A DNA stretch of 12,053 nt, taken from positions 1-12,053 of the forward strand of contig JAQIWT010001179.1 of the NCBI GenBank assembly GCA_034696485.1. The letters run 5' to 3'. The position numbers and the translations under genes were made by a program. Below, piece after piece: positions 1 to 9,080 of this stretch. Under the pieces are notes generated by a model that worked only from the letters and a program-made list of their open reading frames with translations, was not told where the DNA came from and made no database searches. Within the stretch, counting starts at the first letter, position 1. Each line of letters starts with the position of its first letter. Source of the stretch: Isohypsibius dastychi (Eukaryota; Tardigrada; Eutardigrada; Parachela; Isohypsibiidae).

Positions 1-2142
1 TTAGCCCATCGAGCTTCCACTTGTCTAGAGCGCTCCTGAATCTCTTCTTCCTTCCATTTAATCCGCATTTTAAAATCCGGCATCTCGCGTTCCACCGACG
101 GGGAAATCGGCAGTCTGGATGGTTGAACCGGAAGTGAGTCCAACGGTGACCCATCAAACACCGAACTAACCCGTTCTCCAATGATTGAATTCCAAACACA
201 AGCCGACGTGCATTGAGTCACAATTAACTGGAGAATACAAACTGAAAACTGGAGGGTAACGCCGTGATGCGGGCAATCAAGGGCTTCTTCCGTCAGCTGT
301 TCAACAGACTTCATTGCCCCACTTCCTTTAACGATTTTCAACGGATGAGGACTTATAATCGACGCGATGTATTTCGAACAAAAACTGGCGAGCTTTCGGG
401 TCAGAATTTCCGAATGGAATATTTCACGGAGAAATCTCATAATCGATGGAATTAGAAGCTTCAGCAATCCCCCATCCGCAGACGACCTGGCTTTTTCCAG
501 GGTTTCCACAATCCAAGAGCAAAACTAAACAAAATTCAATAAAACTGATCAAAAAATAATTCATCAGAGTAAAATATCAATAAAAATGTGAAATTAATTC
601 TGTTGATAAATTCGAAAGCAAAACTAACAAACCAAAGTCAGCCAAATTCAGAAAAGTCTGAAATATCCAATTAAAATATAAACAGAATGATGAGAGTAAT
701 TTATAAAGAAATCCAAGAGAAACACTAAACGAACGGCAGTAATATTCATAACAGAATAAAATATTAAATAAAACTACCGATTAAATCATCAATTTTGTAT
801 TGTTAATAATTCCAAAAGAAAAACTAAGCGAGAATCTCGAACCAAATGTCAACAACACTAAAACTGACGTTATTAATAAACTCAAACACGAATGGCGAAT
901 GGCGGTACAATTCGTAATAAGATAAAATACAATATAAAAATAAAATATCAAATAAAATAAAATATCAAACAGCAATAAAATATGGGGATAATTTTATTAT
1001 TTAGTATGAAGTTTTGAAATTAATTTTAATACGAAATGAAACAAAATCAAAATATGAAAAATAACAAAAAGAATATAAAATAAATAAACAAATTAAAAGA
1101 TTGATAAAATTACGGAATTGCTTTTGTTACTTGATATAAAATTTAAGAAAAATTCATTGGTATTAACATAAATTACCAAAAGAATAGAAAAACGAAGTCT
1201 AGCTGGAACAAAGTACCTCGTGTCGATCCAGAAGGCATTCATCCAACAAATGTCCAGAGAGTCCGAACATATATTTCCACTGATCCAACAAGCTTTTATA
1301 ATCCTGCTTCGCACCATCTCCAGATCCGCCCAACATATTCTGCGAAGACGTCAGCGAGGATATGGAATCCGTCGGAGTCATCCGATAATGATCAAGAAGC
1401 TTCGACAGCAAATCTTTCAGAATCTTCAACAACGCTTGCGTCCACTCAGTTCCCGCATCGCCAGCATGTTTTTTCCGTTGCTAAAAACCATCTGATTTCA
1501 AACATTAAAAACCACAAAAAAACTACCAAAATCAACCTTTACGTCGCTAAAAACATCTGATTTCAAAATTGAAAATAAATCACCAAAATTCACCTTTTGT
1601 TCAGGTTGCGCCGCAGAATTCGCCTGGCTGAATTTGATGAACCAAGTGGCTCGAACATAAGGGATTTGTCCATGATGATAAAAATCCAAGAAAAGCTCTT
1701 CTTTCCTCGCATAAACCGGTATTTTCTTCAGCGCATGAGGAGATCGTGATCCACTGAGTTGATCGCGAAAAAAATTCTCCGTCAGCTGCTTAGTCTTGGC
1801 GGTATTTGGTGAGAAGAAATTCTCCTTGTTGGGCAAGAAAGGTTTCTTCTTTGCTGGATCCGCCAAAAGATTCAATTCTTCTTTCTTGCTCAAAACTGAG
1901 TTGAGGAAAGTGGTGAGGTTGGTGGTGTTGGATAACGCGTTGCCGTTCTGAAGACGTCCGGAACCGTATTCTGCTTCCGCCGTGGAGACTGGAGTGTAGA
2001 TGAATCCTTGTTTGAGAGTAACAGCGGAGAGCTCATCTTCTTTCTGCTTGGATTCTTGGGGGTAGATGTCAGGTGGACCAAGACGATTTCCGGATGCAGA
2101 GCTCTTTTTCACGGGACGTTTGGTGATTTGTGGAGGAAACAT
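1..2142 (-). CDS. MED12: Mediator subunit 12 (MED12/kohtalo), N-terminal part, runs off left edge
   Basis: MED12 belongs to the nuclear CDK8 kinase module of Mediator; its N-terminus activates CDK8/cyclin C. Coding exons read 2142-1594, 1480-1217 and 524-1. All junctions are GT-AG and in phase 0, giving 445 codons so far; the human protein is about 2,177 aa. The start MFPPQITKRPVKK precedes a near-perfect match to the animal MED12 N-terminus (RLGPPDIYPQESKQKEDEL, then KQGF). Residues equivalent to human E33, L36, Q43 and G44, the CDK8-activating segment and tumour hotspots, are present as E35, L38, Q45 and G46. Residues about 138-183 (KKIPVYARKEELF, VRATWFIKF) match the Med12 domain. Exon 3 has EWTQALLKILKDLL and LLDRHE; exon 4 has LLKLLIPSIMRFL, FSVCILQLIV and a final QVEARW, as in human. 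No frame lesion is seen. The rest lies beyond position 1. Introns are 161 nt (in the leader), 113 nt and 692 nt. Confidence 0.94.
525..1216 (-). other. MED12 intron 3, AT-rich low complexity
   Basis: The intron runs from the donor at 1216 (GAG then GTACTT) to an acceptor TTTTGTTTAG ending at 525. It is very AT-rich and dominated by imperfect repeats of AATAAAATATCAA-like words, densest at about 740-1080. I see no convincing coding stretch or RNA gene; open frames here carry no recognisable protein. It is much longer than the other introns in the window. Confidence 0.75.
1476..1597 (-). repeat. Two-unit tandem duplication within MED12 intron 2
   Basis: Two similar units (about 1476-1541 and 1542-1597) each hold, on the minus strand, a donor-like AAAGGT(G/T)(A/G)AT, a T-rich tract, GAAATCAGATG and a TTTTTAG acceptor. 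The duplication therefore copied the intron with its flanking splice signals. The outer signals (donor at 1593, acceptor ending at 1481) give the frame that matches MED12. The inner copies bound a possible 10-nt microexon at 1546-1537. Confidence 0.8.
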
Positions 2143-2405
2143 GCTGGATGCTGGTATTGGGACTTTGTCATGCAGTCTGAAAGATAAAAACAATCCGTCG
2201 TACACAAGAAATGCGCTTCACACGATAACAAGTCTGAAAATACAGAAAGAAGTTCTAGCAGGAATTTATTTCACTTTTTTATCGGAAAAATGAAAAACAA
2301 CAACAACACTTTGCGTCAAGCTCGACTCTTTTCCTACCTGACTTCCAGGATTCAAGAACATGGAATTATAAATCGCGTCAGTCTTTTCCGTGAAATCAGC
2401 CGCAT
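2109..2405 (-). promoter_or_regulatory. Chain of three uORFs in the MED12 leader
   Basis: Three short frames precede or overlap the MED12 start in the predicted spliced leader. uORF1 runs 2405-2352 (17 codons plus stop). uORF2 starts at 2361, overlaps the end of uORF1, crosses the 2337-2177 intron and stops at 2168. uORF3 starts at 2171, sharing an ATGA with the uORF2 stop, and ends at 2109, past the main ATG at 2142 in a different frame. Such an arrangement would usually lower translation of the main frame; that effect is inference and depends on the leader splice being right. Confidence 0.5.
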
Positions 2406-2537
2406 TTAGGCGAGTTTCAGCACGACAGAACAACGGGAATTCCAACTGAATTAAATCCAATCTCGTGCACAGCAGCTCCAAAAAACAGAACAGCGCTCAA
2501 ACAACCACGTTCACGCGACAAATTCAGTACTCGCACT
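2338..2537 (-). other. MED12 non-coding first exon (5' leader)
   Basis: This stretch ends at a good donor (CAG then GTAGGA at 2337). It joins an acceptor after a pyrimidine tract at 2177 (TTATCTTTCAG), 34 nt upstream of the MED12 start codon at 2142. It has no long frame joined to MED12, so I read it as a leader exon. The upstream edge is set by the initiator-like TCAGT at 2539-2535 and is inferred. Confidence 0.6.
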
Positions 2538-2569
2538 GATTAAGCTCCGTGAGCCAGATAAATAAAAAA
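2535..2569 (-). promoter_or_regulatory. Candidate MED12 core promoter (TATA-like box plus TCAGT initiator)
   Basis: On the minus strand an AT-rich TATTTAT box (2563-2557, inside a T-rich run) lies about 26-30 nt upstream of TCAGT (2539-2535), which matches the arthropod initiator. The spacing is right for TATA-Inr promoters. It sits directly upstream of the leader exon. Short motifs like these occur by chance, so confidence is moderate. Confidence 0.45.
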
Positions 2570-3097
2570 TGCTGGAGCAGCAACCAACCACAAAGGCTGG
2601 CAGTCATTGAACTAACTTCGGAAGAATAATGTGGTTTAAAAATTTGGAGGAGATCAAGATCAAGATTACCTCAGCAGCGTTTCATGAGCGTCTGGGACCG
2701 ACTTTTCGAATAATCCACCCCCCCCCCTTCCACTTTTGTTAATGGTGACTCGTCGAGCGGTCCTTGTCCGGAAAACGATGCCCGCTAAAAAACGAGTACA
2801 GTAGCTGAAATTGGCAATAAACGTTTTGTTATCCCATTTTGCCTGCCACGAAATCGGAGTTGGATAACATCGAAATTTATTTATCGACTAATCGCGGATA
2901 ATTACAGAGATTAATTAATTACAGTAATTATATCAAAATAAAAGCACAAAGTCTGCAGCTTCGCAGTTAGCACATTGCAAGGCTGGAAAAAGTGACAAGA
3001 ATACAGAAATTACAAAGTATAAGCACAGGAGTTACTAGCTAAGCACGAACCGATAGAAAAACTGAGATAAAATATTGAAAAAACTTCGTAACAATCT
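2570..3097. other. Intergenic region between BTB gene 3' end and MED12 promoter
   Basis: This holds the MED12 upstream region and whatever follows the BTB gene poly(A) signal. A run of about ten C residues lies near 2709-2718, and the 2870-2960 stretch is AT-rich. No coding frame, RNA gene or repeat family is recognised. Confidence 0.6.
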
Positions 3098-3102
3098 TTA
3101 TT
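3097..3102 (-). terminator. AATAAA poly(A) signal overlapping the BTB stop codon
   Basis: On the minus strand the last codons GAA GAA TAA are followed by A, so the hexamer AATAAA contains the TAA stop (3100-3098). Cleavage 10-30 nt downstream would leave a 3' UTR of only a few tens of bases. Confidence 0.6.
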
Positions 3103-4341
3103 CTTCGAAAGTAAACTGCTGCATGAAAGAGTTTAAGAAATCCTGGCCCAGTCCTTCGATTTCAGCGAGCCCGCCGGCTTCCACGAAGTGTTTCCATTCC
3201 TTCACGATTTCTTTCAAGATCACTCTCTCCAGTTTGCTGAGTCCATAATGTTTCGCAAACAAATAAGTGTCGGCAAGTTCTTCAACAGTTGGTGTGCGTG
3301 TATGGAGCTCGTCGGAAATCTGATGCATAGCGTTGGTCAGCTGATATCTTTCAGCCGCTACGAACACCTCCTTCAACAGGGAACTTGAATGAGTGTCCTC
3401 TAGACGACTGCCATATATGAGATGAATAAGGAGCTCCAAAGAATCGCGAGTCACCTCTGGGATTGTGATTTTTCCAGATCGGCTTTCTTTTGTGTCATGG
3501 CAGAACGCTGATTTGAAGAATTCAGAAGCCCCAATTAGAACGATGCGATGAACTGGGAATTCCTTTCCGTCGCTAGATACTAGAATGGCATCAGTGAAAT
3601 CGCCAGAGACCCGAGAAATCGAGATGTTCTGGCATGCCCCTTCCGTCAAAGTTACAGGGTACCCAACAGTCACATCTAATTTCAACTTGATGTTGTTCAA
3701 GTTTAAGTACTGGTAGTCATCCTCATCTAAATCGGTCGGGGTCACTCTGTCCGGCAAGCCACCTTTGGAGTTTACATAAATAACCAGGTGATCTGGATCT
3801 TTCTCTAGCGATTCGGTTGAGTATACTGAATGTCCAAGATCGTGCTTAAATCTGAAAAAAAACAAAAGTCTGAAATATACGTTTTTTACTCAGAGAACAT
3901 ATAAACAATAAGCAAATCGCAGCAGAGAGCAAGTTCGTGCAGATTCCATTAACTATCATTGTTGTCCAGTAAAACCCACCGGCATCGAACATCAACAACT
4001 TGTGCCGATGAGGAGCTTGACTGGAGTAGCCTGATAATCATAGTTCGCTGATCCTGCATGCAAACTTGAACACGCCATGTATCCGGTCTCTCAGGCAGTT
4101 CCCGCGACACAGTGTTGGAGATGTGGCAAATACCCGTGTCGATAATTTGCTTCACAACTTCTTGTTTGAACTGCCATTTCAGCCGGAAAACATCAACTCC
4201 GTATTCTGCGTATGACGATTTCTCGACCAGGCGAAGTCGATCACAAAGGTAATAGTCGCTATCCGGGATCAAACTCTGCATTATTACCCGCGGAGGGCTG
4301 GGAACGCGAATCCTGGGGCTGGAAGAAGATGCTGAGGACAT
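3098..4341 (-). CDS. MATH-like/BTB/BACK protein (SPOP/TDPOZ-type CUL3 adaptor)
   Basis: Two exons, 4341-3980 and 3851-3098, join across a 128-nt intron (donor GTGGGT, acceptor TTTTTTTTCAG). The joint rebuilds an Arg codon and gives 371 aa, close to the 374 aa of SPOP. I take the ATG at 4341; an in-frame GTG upstream is not a likely eukaryotic start. Residues about 25-190 look like a diverged MATH/TRAF fold, continuous across the splice. Residues about 203-300 are a clear BTB domain (FTDAILVSSDGKEFPVHR, then SEFFKSAF and LIYGS). Residues about 300-371 resemble the BACK/3-box helices (ELADTYLFAKHYGLSKLE) that bind cullin-3. By family it would present substrates to a CUL3 ubiquitin ligase; the substrate is unknown. 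The MATH part is weakly conserved, and its serine-rich start is likely disordered. Confidence 0.9.
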
Positions 4342-4783
4342 TTCGTAAGTATTTCGATGCACAACAAGTGTATTAACTATCTGACTGGACTAGAAATCCA
4401 ATCTGATGTTATTATTCCTGCAACAGCGCAAAGGCTTGTTATGATTCTGATGTGTTGCACGCGGCCCTGTGGTGAAAAATAGGTAGATAGATAAGCAATC
4501 TTAACGCTTCGAACGAAAGCATTTGCTCATCTTGGCTGACCAGTGGTCAACCTCGAAGCTTTTTCACCTGTGCTGTGTCCGTGTGATGTTATGCCCTCTT
4601 TGCTATTTTCTTTCTATTGTGTACCTATTCTTATCTAGACTCTGGAGTACGTAGCTCCTTCAAACTGAATGTATAGTTCAATTTATATATATTTGTATCT
4701 ATACAGTATATTCAATTTGGCTCCTTTTCCACGTTGGAAATAAGTTCATTTTTACTCATCATTTACCGTGGCGTTTTTGAGCT
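4342..4783. promoter_or_regulatory. Shared upstream region between the BTB gene and the plus-strand MATH fragment
   Basis: The BTB gene (minus) and its plus-strand relative point away from this 442-nt stretch. Facing the plus strand there is an AT-rich TATA-like tract (about 4682-4710, including TATATATA) some 80-100 nt upstream of the ATG at 4784. A perfect 6-bp palindrome around one base (TGACCA G TGGTCA, 4537-4549) sits inside a second inverted pair, GCTTCGA at 4506-4512 and TCGAAGC at 4553-4559. No promoter for the BTB gene is clear. Confidence 0.35.
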
Positions 4784-4993
4784 ATGGATGTTTTATATCC
4801 AATTAGCCTCGTAGAGCAATCAGCTTACTCGACCTATGGAATCAAGATTTTCAAGTCAATTTGGCATTTTGACAAGGATCGACTATCAGAACTCGGTGAA
4901 TCTGATCGTGTCTTTTCACACGGAATTGTTGGAAGAGGGTCTACAGGAAAAACATGTGAATTTGCCCATTTTCAGCTCGTCGTGGACCGCTGA
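4784..4993 (+). pseudogene. MATH-like fragment, inverted relative of the BTB gene
   Basis: This 69-codon frame starts with ATG and ends TGA. Its segment LVEQSAYSTYGIKIFKSIW aligns with LVEKSSYAEYGVDVFRLKW of the neighbouring minus-strand gene (about residues 45-65), including the spacing of L-V-E, S-x-Y, Y-G and W. It lacks the rest of the MATH part and the whole BTB domain, and I find no BTB sequence downstream. At DNA level the two are well diverged, so the inverted duplication is old. It could be a truncated remnant or the first exon of a gene whose other exons I cannot see. The plus-strand TATA-like tract upstream leaves expression possible. Confidence 0.6.
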
Positions 4994-5391
4994 GCGTGGT
5001 AACTGATAAGTAATCTGATAACATATGGCAGGAAAATACCAATAGGAACGTGGATGGTTGCACCCGTTAAGATCAAAAGGTCGCCGAATTACAGTCACAG
5101 GGACGATATACTGTAGGCTCCCGAGTTCTACAACTTGCTTTGTAATTAGAAACTCCGCTCGCTCGAGTGGGCAAATGGAAAGCTTTCAGTTGATTCCCTA
5201 AATCCTAATTTGAACCTCAATTACAAGTTTAACATTTCAAGATTGCTTTTCGATTCGCAATGACTGGACAATTCAATTCTGCAATGAATTCGCAGACAAA
5301 AACGAGCTGAATACTAAAAATAGAGCTACAAACAAAGAACAACCGGACATAACGGAAAGAAATTACAAGATGAACAAAACCCAGAACGTAT
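4994..5391. other. Intergenic, no gene seen
   Basis: Between the MATH fragment and the 3' end of the DONSON copy I find no coding frame with recognisable protein, no RNA gene and no clear repeat. A short GC-richer patch at about 5110-5170 (GGCTCCCG, CGCTCGCTCGAG) recalls a similar patch near 8645 and may be mobile-element debris. Confidence 0.5.
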
Positions 5392-5396
5392 TTAAT
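5391..5396 (-). terminator. ATTAAA poly(A) signal overlapping the candidate DONSON A stop
   Basis: The last candidate exon of copy A ends TTT TAT TAA A on the minus strand. The common variant signal ATTAAA spans the TAA stop at 5394-5392, the same design as the BTB gene. It supports a real transcript end here, at least ancestrally. Confidence 0.4.
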
Positions 5397-7686
5397 AAAA
5401 GCGGAACGATGCAGTTTGTGTTAGAGACTCTCCATGGGACCAAAAATCGTTCATCAAGATCTTCATAATTGCGTTGATCTCTTCATTCTGAAGTTGTTGC
5501 GAAGGCTGACCATCAATAACATCCTCGAGCTTCATCGTATCCAAATTCCAAACCGATGCCCACTTCGTGTTCCGTGACTTCTGGTATATTCGTGAATCTA
5601 CCTCTGTAAGGGTTTATAGGAAAAGTAAGCACTTTTCCCATGTTAGGTTGAATCCAGCAGAAGGTTAGGCAAGGCAAAAGATGAGGAAGGGGAAGGGCAG
5701 GTCCGCCGGAAATGTTAAAAAACGAAAACTCACTCGTCTTGCCGGAAGATGGAAGTGTACTGAAAATAAAACGGAAACCGAAATGTTGTTTAAAATAAAA
5801 TTGATCTCAGTTGATTATGAAGAAAAACCAGGGAAAAAACCAAATCTGAGAACTTACATCCAGTTTTTTCACACGGGCATTTGTGAAGAATACCGGCGCT
5901 GCCGCGCTACCAAAGTTGGTGGAACGTTGGTCAGTGATCCCCCGTTTGGCTGAAGTGCCCTGCTTTTGAGAAGAACCAGAATGAAGTGGCGACATCTTTA
6001 TCCTGTAAGGCCACAAGTGACTCGGGCCGGTTGTCGAAAATCTGATCCTTCTGTTCGACTTTAACCGCCTTGATGACCTTTCCAACTCGCTTGCATTGTG
6101 CTTTGATCCAATCCAAGTTGGAAAATGAGCCATCGCTTCCGGAACTTGAGTCCAAACTGCAACATGATACCGAATAAAGTAAGCATGTAATTCTTTCTAG
6201 AAAAAGCTCAAGAAACAAGTTTCTGTTTTAGACCTGACAAAAATAAAATCTGGAATAAATATTCATAGATCCAGAAGTCTGATAAGACGGTAAATTGCGA
6301 AATAAAATATGCAGTGTCAAAAGAAGATGTGCTGGTCCATTTACACAAGATAGGTCAACTGACTTCAAGTACTGTAATCGGAAGTAGAAAATTTCTTACT
6401 CTTCGTTTTGCGAATCCACACCGGAAGTCTTTGGTAAAAGCGGCATTGTCAATTTCAAGCCATTTTCCTTCAACATATTCCGAAGTCCAGATGTTGTGGG
6501 TGTTATATAACCTCGTTCAAACGGAACATCACTTTGGTCCAATTCCTTCGACAGAATCAGAGCAGTCCACTGGTGTGTCAGAATGTAGAAACACGGGCAT
6601 TCTCCAAAAGTGAACACGTCGAGGAGCTCCATAATACCCGCCTCCCAATCGTCATAAAGTTAGCTGACACTCGATTAACCCTTGGAGGAAAACATTTCAA
6701 AATCACTTAAACTACAAGCCATCTTTAAAATTCGAAGAAATGCAATATATACTATATTCTCATAAGAACTGAAGTTATTCAAATCGATATGAAATTACAC
6801 TGCGAGATCAAAATTTCGAGGGAAAGAGCTGATTCCACTCAGAACCGGAAACATCCAATAGTGTAGCACCTGCAGAAGTTTTGCTCCCTTGATTGCACCT
6901 TCGGATCTCTAATAAATACTAATTCGTTAAACAAAGACTGAAAAAAAACTACAACTGGCTCTTCCGAACTAAACAAAAACAACCAGATGAGATACCTATC
7001 TCAAAATAATTACTGGAACGCGAGATGACCGGAACCGATCTTCAGAAGTCAAGTTCGCGATGAACTCCACAACATTGGGAGTCATCAGACAAAGTTTCGT
7101 TTTCAGACTCCCGTCGAAATAATCCCTGTACGGAATAAATAGCTGAAATTGTAAAAAAATGTCAGTAAGAGGAAGAAACTCCTTTTCGATCAACAAATTA
7201 ACGAATTATTACGATTTCACTAAAATTTTCCTTTTTTTAGCTACTCACTAATTCAAGCTTACATATCGCAATAAATCACGATTCCAGTGACGCTTTAACT
7301 ACTGTATTTTCCCAAAATGGAAATTAAAATCTCACCTTTTTCTGAATAACTGGTGTGACTTCCGGAAGATCCGCACGTTCCGAATTGTTCGACACAAAAT
7401 CTCCAGAGTAAGAATGCAAGCCTTCCACCAAAGAGCTTGCAGCGAAATTTAACGCACTTCCCAAATTAAAAGGTTCCAGCGAGATTTCCGCTGGGGAATC
7501 AAGTGAAATCGATCGAGCAAATGGATTCAAACCAGCTGATCGTTTTCGCGAACTTCCACTTTCCGGTCCAAGTCCACTGTCTTCGTCGATACCATTTTCT
7601 TGCTCCAAACGAACACGCTTCCAAGCGCTGAATTTACTGGATAAATCACGGGATACCGAGAGCGATTTCCTGAGCGTTTTTTTGAA
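5392..7686 (-). pseudogene. DONSON: DONSON (humpty dumpty) copy A, frame-broken
   Basis: DONSON acts in the nucleus to assemble the CMG replicative helicase and protect forks. Exons: 7686-7336 (117 aa, with the NPFAR motif), 7142-7014 (DGSLKTKLCL), 6908-6801 (LLQVLHYWMFPVLS, matching human SLIYWLHPALS), about 6665-6400 (ECPCFYILTHQW, then YITPTTSGLR), 6156-5858 (NLDWIKAQCK, then DNRPESLVAL), 5759 onward (FSFFNISGGPALP), and a tentative terminal exon 5603-5392. Exons 1-3 join cleanly in phase 0. Lesions: exon 1 has no ATG and needs an unseen upstream exon; exon 4 has a 2-nt insertion and in-frame TAA just before TATGACGATTGG; exon 5 shifts frame after DVAT and again near 5897-5907; exons 5 and 6 are out of phase. 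The human protein is 566 aa. Homology is firm. Pseudogene status assumes no sequencing error; MED12 and the BTB gene nearby read cleanly. Confidence 0.82.
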
Positions 7687-7920
7687 CTGAAACTAAATTT
7701 TGTCAATTTTGGAGAAAAGTCCGAAACAAAATACAACTGAAAAACGTAAATCCAATTTTGAATCACTGGTATACGTGAAAAATACCGGTCGTACCAAAGT
7801 CAGTACTTCTGTTCGACTTTAACCACCTTGATGACCTTTCAGGCTTGCTTGCATTGGGCTTTAATCCAATCCAAGTTGGTAAATGAACCAACGCTTCCGG
7901 AACTCGTGTCCAAGCTGAAA

Positions 7921-8240
7921 CTAAATGCATAATAGAGATGAATATATTTGTTTTGAAAACTTTCTGAAAAAAATATCATGAATAAGAAATATCCGAATTT
8001 ATTTTACGAAAATGTGACAGTCAATCAGTAGCAATTTTGGGTTGAACTTTCTTCACTTAGTTTTTTATCTTCTTGTTTGGTTTTAATATTTGTTTATTTA
8101 ATCATATTCATATCATTTCGTATTTCGGATATATGTACATTCATTTATTATATTTATTACTAATAAAATTCATTTTTCATGTAATGTTTAGCAATATTTA
8201 TTTCTAAAGTACAGTACTAAAAACTGATGGATTTAAAACT
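7921..8240. other. AT-rich extra sequence in intron 4 of DONSON copy B
   Basis: Copy A has about 240 nt between exons 4 and 5. Copy B shares the exon 4-proximal part (from about 8245, ATATTCATA followed by AGAAGTC) and then carries this very AT-rich stretch, rich in TATTTATT words. No coding frame, terminal repeats or target-site duplication are evident. It may be an insertion or expanded low-complexity sequence. Confidence 0.45.
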
Positions 8241-8526
8241 CGAGGAAAAAATATTCATAAATTCAGAAGTCCGCAAATATTTTTTCCAAATAAAATACTC
8301 TATGTGGAAATCCAGTTCGTCGGTATTTACACAGGATAACTAAATCTCCCCAGCGAACCGGAAGTAAAAATTTCTTACTCTTCGTTCCGCGCATCCACAC
8401 CGGAAGACTTCGGTAAAAATTCAACATACTCCGAAAACCAGATGTTGTGATTCCATACAGATCAATCAAGGAGCTCGATAATACGCGGCTCGCAATCGTC
8501 GTAGAGCGCCGACATTATTTTTTTCC

Positions 8527-9080
8527 AGTTAGTTCAGGTTGATCCTTTTCAAAAGCAACATTTCGAACTTATACAACAAATTCTACTAATACCCATTTTC
8601 GATACTGAAACATCGAAAACAACTCACTCTACGGTAAAACTTAAGGCTCCCGCTCGCTTCGTTTCACTCACGTTAACTAAGACTTTAAAAATAATTCCTT
8701 CGCAAAATCTTTGAACTAAGAACCTCCAAAGACTGGTAGCCAAAAGTTCACCAATCAGCGACAAGTTCTGGGTTTATGTAACAAGCCTTATTTTTATGAA
8801 ACAGACGTGGAAGAACACAATTTTGTATTAAACGGGCCTACAAGCGATTTTTGATCAATTATTAGTTTCGAAGTAAATATTTTGAAACTCCCTCGCATTG
8901 AAACCTATATTAAGCGGCTATTTTCATGTTCAACATTAAACCAAAATCATTTCCAGAAAAAAGAAACCAAAGAATTTCGCCGCTATTCACCTCCCGAAAA
9001 CATTCCAAAATTGATCAGAATTGAATAAATCCAAATTGAGGAAAGTTACCGAAAGCCACCTTGGGAAAAAATAGAGAAAA
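8527..9080. other. Extra sequence in intron 3 of DONSON copy B
   Basis: The matching stretch between exons 3 and 4 of copy A is only about 130 nt, so copy B has gained roughly 400 nt or copy A has lost it. A local patch GGCTCCCGCTCGCTTCG near 8645 is GC-richer than its surroundings. I see no transposase frame or clear inverted termini. Confidence 0.4.

Noticed and set aside
264-455. 63-codon plus-strand open frame
   Set aside because: It is antisense to MED12 exon 4, whose minus-strand frame aligns with MED12 throughout.
1220-1495. 91-codon plus-strand open frame
   Set aside because: It is antisense to MED12 exon 3 and its acceptor; no recognisable protein.
1498-1593. MED12 exon 2 reading through past 1594
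   Set aside because: The frame stays open to a stop near 1498, but those residues are intron-like. Joining 1594 to 1480 restores the conserved basic and EWTQ residues of MED12.
2266-2481. 71-codon minus-strand frame read as an N-terminal MED12 extension
   Set aside because: It opens with a non-ATG codon, does not join the MED12 frame through the leader splice, and lacks homology. Animal MED12 starts close to the GPPD(I/V)YPQ motif, as the ATG at 2142 does.
2701-2720. C homopolymer as a functional G-quadruplex site
   Set aside because: A single C run without further spaced runs does not make a quadruplex motif.
5681-5953. Lysine-rich 90-codon plus-strand frame
   Set aside because: It lies antisense across DONSON copy A exons 5-6 and their intron. 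The minus strand gives clear DONSON similarity; the basic composition is a complement effect.
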